Source: Cytophagales bacterium
Lineage (GTDB): Bacteria; Bacteroidota; Bacteroidia; Cytophagales; Cyclobacteriaceae
Assembly (NCBI GenBank): GCA_003504855.1
Contig: DNZD01000265.1
Span: 1-16,260, forward strand
Length of the DNA: 16,260 bases
Reading direction: 5' to 3'
The notes below the pieces were generated by a model, which made no database searches, was not told the origin of the DNA, and saw only the letters and a program-made list of their open reading frames with translations. Shown here one piece after another: positions 13,568 to 16,260 of the stretch. Position 1 is the first letter of the stretch. Each line of letters opens with the position of its first letter. A program made the translations under genes and the position numbers.

Positions 13568-16024
13568 ATGATCCGCAACTATCTCAAAACGGCCTTTCGC
13601 AGCATCTTCCGCAACAAGCTCACGGCCTTCATCAACATAGCTGGCCTGGCCCTGGCCATCGCTGCCTCGTTGCTCATCTACCTCTTTGTGTCGAACGAAG
13701 TGAGCTACGATAAACAGCACGCCAACGCCGACCGTATCTACCGCGTCACCCGCAACTTCAAAAGCCCGGAAGGAGTATCTACCCTGCACCTGTCGTCGGT
13801 GGCTCCTCCCATCGGCCCATTGCTGAAGAATGACTTTGGCAACATTGAGATCATGGCCCGCACACTGAACAACAGTGTGGTACTGTCTATCGAGGAAAAT
13901 GGCGAACGATCAAAAATATCCCAGGAGAAAGAACTCTTTATGGTGGAGCCTGACCTGTTCCGCATCTTCGACATTCCCGTCATCGCCGGCGACCCCACAT
14001 CGGGGCTCGAACGACCGTTCACGGTGATGCTGTCGGAGTCAGCCGCCAAACAATATTTTGAAACAACGGATGTAATCGGCAAGCACCTGAAAGCCGACCA
14101 GAAACTGGACCTGGAAGTAACCGGTATCTACAAAGACTTTCCCATCGAATCACACTGGCACCCCCGCGTGATGATGTCGTTCTCCACCCTCAACGACAGT
14201 ACCATCTACGGTCGCAAGAATCTGGAAACGAATTGGGGCAACAACGCATTCCAAACCTACCTCCTCCTCGAGCCGGGTACAGATGCTGTTAAACTGGAAA
14301 GTGAATTCCCCGGGTTTCTCGACCGGCACTACGGCCCATTTGCGAAAGCAAACTACGGCGCGCCCGAAGACTTCGTGGCCTCGAAACGCACCACTTTGTT
14401 CCTGCAAAAAGTAACGGATATTCATCTCCGCTCCCACCTCGACGATGAGATCGAAGTGAATGGGAATATCAGCAACGTGTACCTCATGGCGGTAATTGGT
14501 CTCTTCATTGTGCTTATCGCCTGCTTCAACTTTGTCAACTTGTCCACCGCACGCGCCACCAAGCGCGCCAAAGAAGTCGGCATGCGCAAGGCAGTTGGTG
14601 CCCACAAGAACCAGCTGATCTTTCAATACCTCAGTGAATCGGTATTGGTTGCCTTCCTCGGGCTGATCCTGGCCCTGGTCATTGCAACCCCTGCCCTGGA
14701 CTGGCTTAACCGCTTTACCGGCAAAGCCCTCTCCCTGCTGCCCGCCGGCAATATCTCATTATATATAGGTGCGATTCTGTTCACGGTGATGGTAGGTATC
14801 CTCGCCGGACTCTACCCGGCCTTCGTGATCTCGGCTTTTAACCCGGCCAGTGTGTTAAAGGGCAATACCGGCACCACGCGCAGCAAAGGCGGTATCCGCA
14901 GAACACTCGTGGTGATGCAGTTTTTCATCAGCATTACGCTGATTATATCCACCCTCATCACCATCGATCAGTTGAGCTACCTCAATACCCGTAGCCTCGG
15001 CTTTACCAAAGACCAGGTGGTAACCTTACCGCTTTACAGGGAATTGTCAAATAACTATGATGCCTTCTACAATGAACTTGTAAAGTCCACGTCCATCAAA
15101 AACGTTGCACTATCATCCCGACTACCAACGGGCCGTCTGCTGGACAGCAATGGGGAAGCCCGTGTCACCAAAGGCGACAGCCTTGTACCCAGTGGCGTCA
15201 CCCTCAAAATGGTGGCCATCGATTATGAGTTCTTCAATACCTACGAAATTGAAATGGCCGCTGGTCGCAATTTTTCCAAAAACATTCCCACTGACGACAG
15301 CCTTTCATTCATCATTAACGAAACCGCCGCCCGCAAAATCGGATGGACCAGTCCGGGTGAAGGTGTAGACAAGGACTTCCTGTATGGCGGGGTGCGCGGT
15401 AAACTGATCGGCGTGGTGAAAGACTTTCACTTTGAGTCCCTCCATCAGGAGATTGCGCCCATGATCTTCTTTATCAGGTCCGGTAACTACAATGTCACGA
15501 GCGTGAAACTAAACGGTGCACAAACCCAGGAAGCATTGGCCCACCTGGAGCGCGTGTGGAAGGACTTCCTCCCCTTGCGGCCTTTTGACTATCAGTTTCT
15601 CAACGACCGGTATCAGCGTTTGTACCTCGACGAGCAAAAACAAGGACAACTGTTCACGGTGTTTTCCGGGCTCGCCATATTCATTGCCTGTTTGGGACTG
15701 TTCGGACTGGCGACGTTCAATACGCTTCAGCGGATCAAGGAGATTGGAGTGCGCAAGGTGTTGGGAGCCACCGTGCCCCACATCCTGATGCTGTTGTCGA
15801 GAGAGATCATCTATCTGATTCTGGCTGCCAACGTGCTGGCGTGGCCGGTGGCGTGGTACTTCATGAATCAATGGCTGGGCAGCTTTGCCTACCATATCGA
15901 CATAAGTGTGTTCACATTCATTCTCGCGGGTGTGGTGGCAGTGGTGATCGCGTTGATGACCGTCAGTGCCCAGACCTGGAAAGCGGCGATGACGAATCCC
16001 TCGAATACCTTGCGTTACGAGTAA
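13568..16024 (+). CDS. FtsX/MacB-type ABC transporter permease, orphan (second paralogue)
   Basis: An 818-residue permease with the same architecture as the one at 2930-5353. It opens NYLKTAFRSIFRNKLTAF with TM1 at about 21-43, then a first MacB_PCD-like periplasmic domain, a first FtsX block (TM near 308-328, then EVGMRKAVGAHKNQLIFQYL, and GILAGLYPAFVISAF), a second TM and periplasmic domain after GGIRRTLVVMQFFISITL, and a C-terminal FtsX block with FIACLGLFGLATF, KEIGVRKVLGATVPHIL and the ending NPSNTLRYE. The matched segments at the same positions in both proteins point to an old duplication or a large paralogous family. No ATPase gene is adjacent. It is divergent from the esterase across a 390-base gap, and its stop abuts the stop of the DedA-like gene. 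Confidence 0.9.
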   Translation: MIRNYLKTAFRSIFRNKLTAFINIAGLALAIAASLLIYLFVSNEVSYDKQHANADRIYRVTRNFKSPEGVSTLHLSSVAPPIGPLLKNDFGNIEIMARTLNNSVVLSIEENGERSKISQEKELFMVEPDLFRIFDIPVIAGDPTSGLERPFTVMLSESAAKQYFETTDVIGKHLKADQKLDLEVTGIYKDFPIESHWHPRVMMSFSTLNDSTIYGRKNLETNWGNNAFQTYLLLEPGTDAVKLESEFPGFLDRHYGPFAKANYGAPEDFVASKRTTLFLQKVTDIHLRSHLDDEIEVNGNISNVYLMAVIGLFIVLIACFNFVNLSTARATKRAKEVGMRKAVGAHKNQLIFQYLSESVLVAFLGLILALVIATPALDWLNRFTGKALSLLPAGNISLYIGAILFTVMVGILAGLYPAFVISAFNPASVLKGNTGTTRSKGGIRRTLVVMQFFISITLIISTLITIDQLSYLNTRSLGFTKDQVVTLPLYRELSNNYDAFYNELVKSTSIKNVALSSRLPTGRLLDSNGEARVTKGDSLVPSGVTLKMVAIDYEFFNTYEIEMAAGRNFSKNIPTDDSLSFIINETAARKIGWTSPGEGVDKDFLYGGVRGKLIGVVKDFHFESLHQEIAPMIFFIRSGNYNVTSVKLNGAQTQEALAHLERVWKDFLPLRPFDYQFLNDRYQRLYLDEQKQGQLFTVFSGLAIFIACLGLFGLATFNTLQRIKEIGVRKVLGATVPHILMLLSREIIYLILAANVLAWPVAWYFMNQWLGSFAYHIDISVFTFILAGVVAVVIALMTVSAQTWKAAMTNPSNTLRYE

Positions 16025-16260
16025 TCAGATACCCATCTTCCGGTTGGCGAAGCGGTGTACGATGAATCCCACCGACAAGCCAAATGCGGCGAAGCCAAGG
16101 ATGATGTAGCCGACATGTTCTTCAAATGACTGGGGCGTCAGTTCGAAGAGGGCGCCGGCGATATAGCCGATGAGTGCGACGGTGCTTGCCCAAAGGAGTC
16201 CGGCGGCCACACTGTACAGCAACAAATACCCCAATCTGCGTTCGCTCATGCCGATGAGGA
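16025..16260 (-). CDS. C-terminal end of a DedA-family-like membrane protein, truncated by the window edge
   Basis: Reading from the right edge, the frame is open with no stop and continues through an internal Met at 16249 to a TGA at 16025-16027. It encodes 78 visible residues: LIGMSERRLGYLLLYSVAAG, then a TM segment LLWASTVALIGYIAGALF, a short loop, and a final TM at about GYIILGFAAFGLSVGFIV with a basic tail HRFANRK. This order, M-x-x-R-x-F/Y-LLY-N/S-x-x-GxLLW followed by GY-x-x-G, fits the C-terminal end of DedA/SNARE-associated proteins, which are undecaprenyl-phosphate or phospholipid flippase/scramblase-like. The Met at 16249 is inside the gene, not its start. Only the last quarter or so is in the window, so the family call is moderate. 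Confidence 0.6.
   Translation of the reverse strand, partial: LIGMSERRLGYLLLYSVAAGLLWASTVALIGYIAGALFELTPQSFEEHVGYIILGFAAFGLSVGFIVHRFANRKMGI

Noticed and set aside
14150..14626. A 158-codon minus-strand frame
   Set aside because: It is a shadow of the second permease, whose frame is long and has conserved motifs.

Overview
The window looks like chromosomal DNA from a member of the Bacteroidota, most likely the Cytophagales. That placement is an inference from gene content. It holds two long orphan FtsX/MacB-type permeases of about 810 residues without an ATPase partner, a SusC-plug-like mini protein, a SusE/F-like domain on a serine hydrolase, a Fibrobacter-type paralogous-domain lipoprotein, weak Shine-Dalgarno sequences, and two exact matches to the Bacteroidota -7 promoter element TAnnTTTG. 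Base composition is near 50% GC and I see no sharp break. No rRNA, tRNA, CRISPR array, transposase or phage gene is visible.

Layout. From the left edge to about 9.06 kb every gene lies on the minus strand: the N-terminus of a secreted protein (edge-truncated); a run mntA - hepT - VOC protein - plug-like mini protein (reading leftward from 2020 to 449), whose first two genes form a HEPN/MNT toxin-antitoxin pair; a small lipoprotein; a large permease; an SRAP (HMCES/YedK-type) DNA-protein crosslink protein; a DoxX-like membrane protein flanked on both sides by inverted-repeat elements of the same family; and a tight three-gene unit (unknown two-TM protein - lgt - VOC protein, gaps of 9 and 10 bp). 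The right half has a plus-strand glycosidase-like lipoprotein (9264-10517) convergent with a serine beta-lactamase-like lipoprotein carrying a C-terminal SusE/F-like domain, then a secreted alpha/beta-hydrolase esterase, a second large permease on the plus strand (13568-16024), and the C-terminal end of a DedA-like membrane protein on the minus strand, cut by the right edge.

How the genes fit together. Much of the window is cell-envelope biology: Lgt lipidates lipoproteins, at least three lipoproteins are encoded nearby, and the permeases, esterase and hydrolases act in or beyond the inner membrane. I see no single pathway linking all the genes. The intergenic DNA is rich in repeats of four different kinds: CCCTAAG-type, 16-17-bp CATTATCAAAT-type tandem units, long inverted repeats with GCAGAG/CTTTGCG motifs, and simple hairpins.

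No clear undescribed multi-gene system was found. The best candidates for novelty are the hydrolase/SusE-F-like fusion, the plug-like mini protein, the unassigned glycosidase-like lipoprotein, the unknown gene ahead of lgt, and the paired inverted repeats around the DoxX gene. All family calls come from reading motifs by eye; no database search was run.
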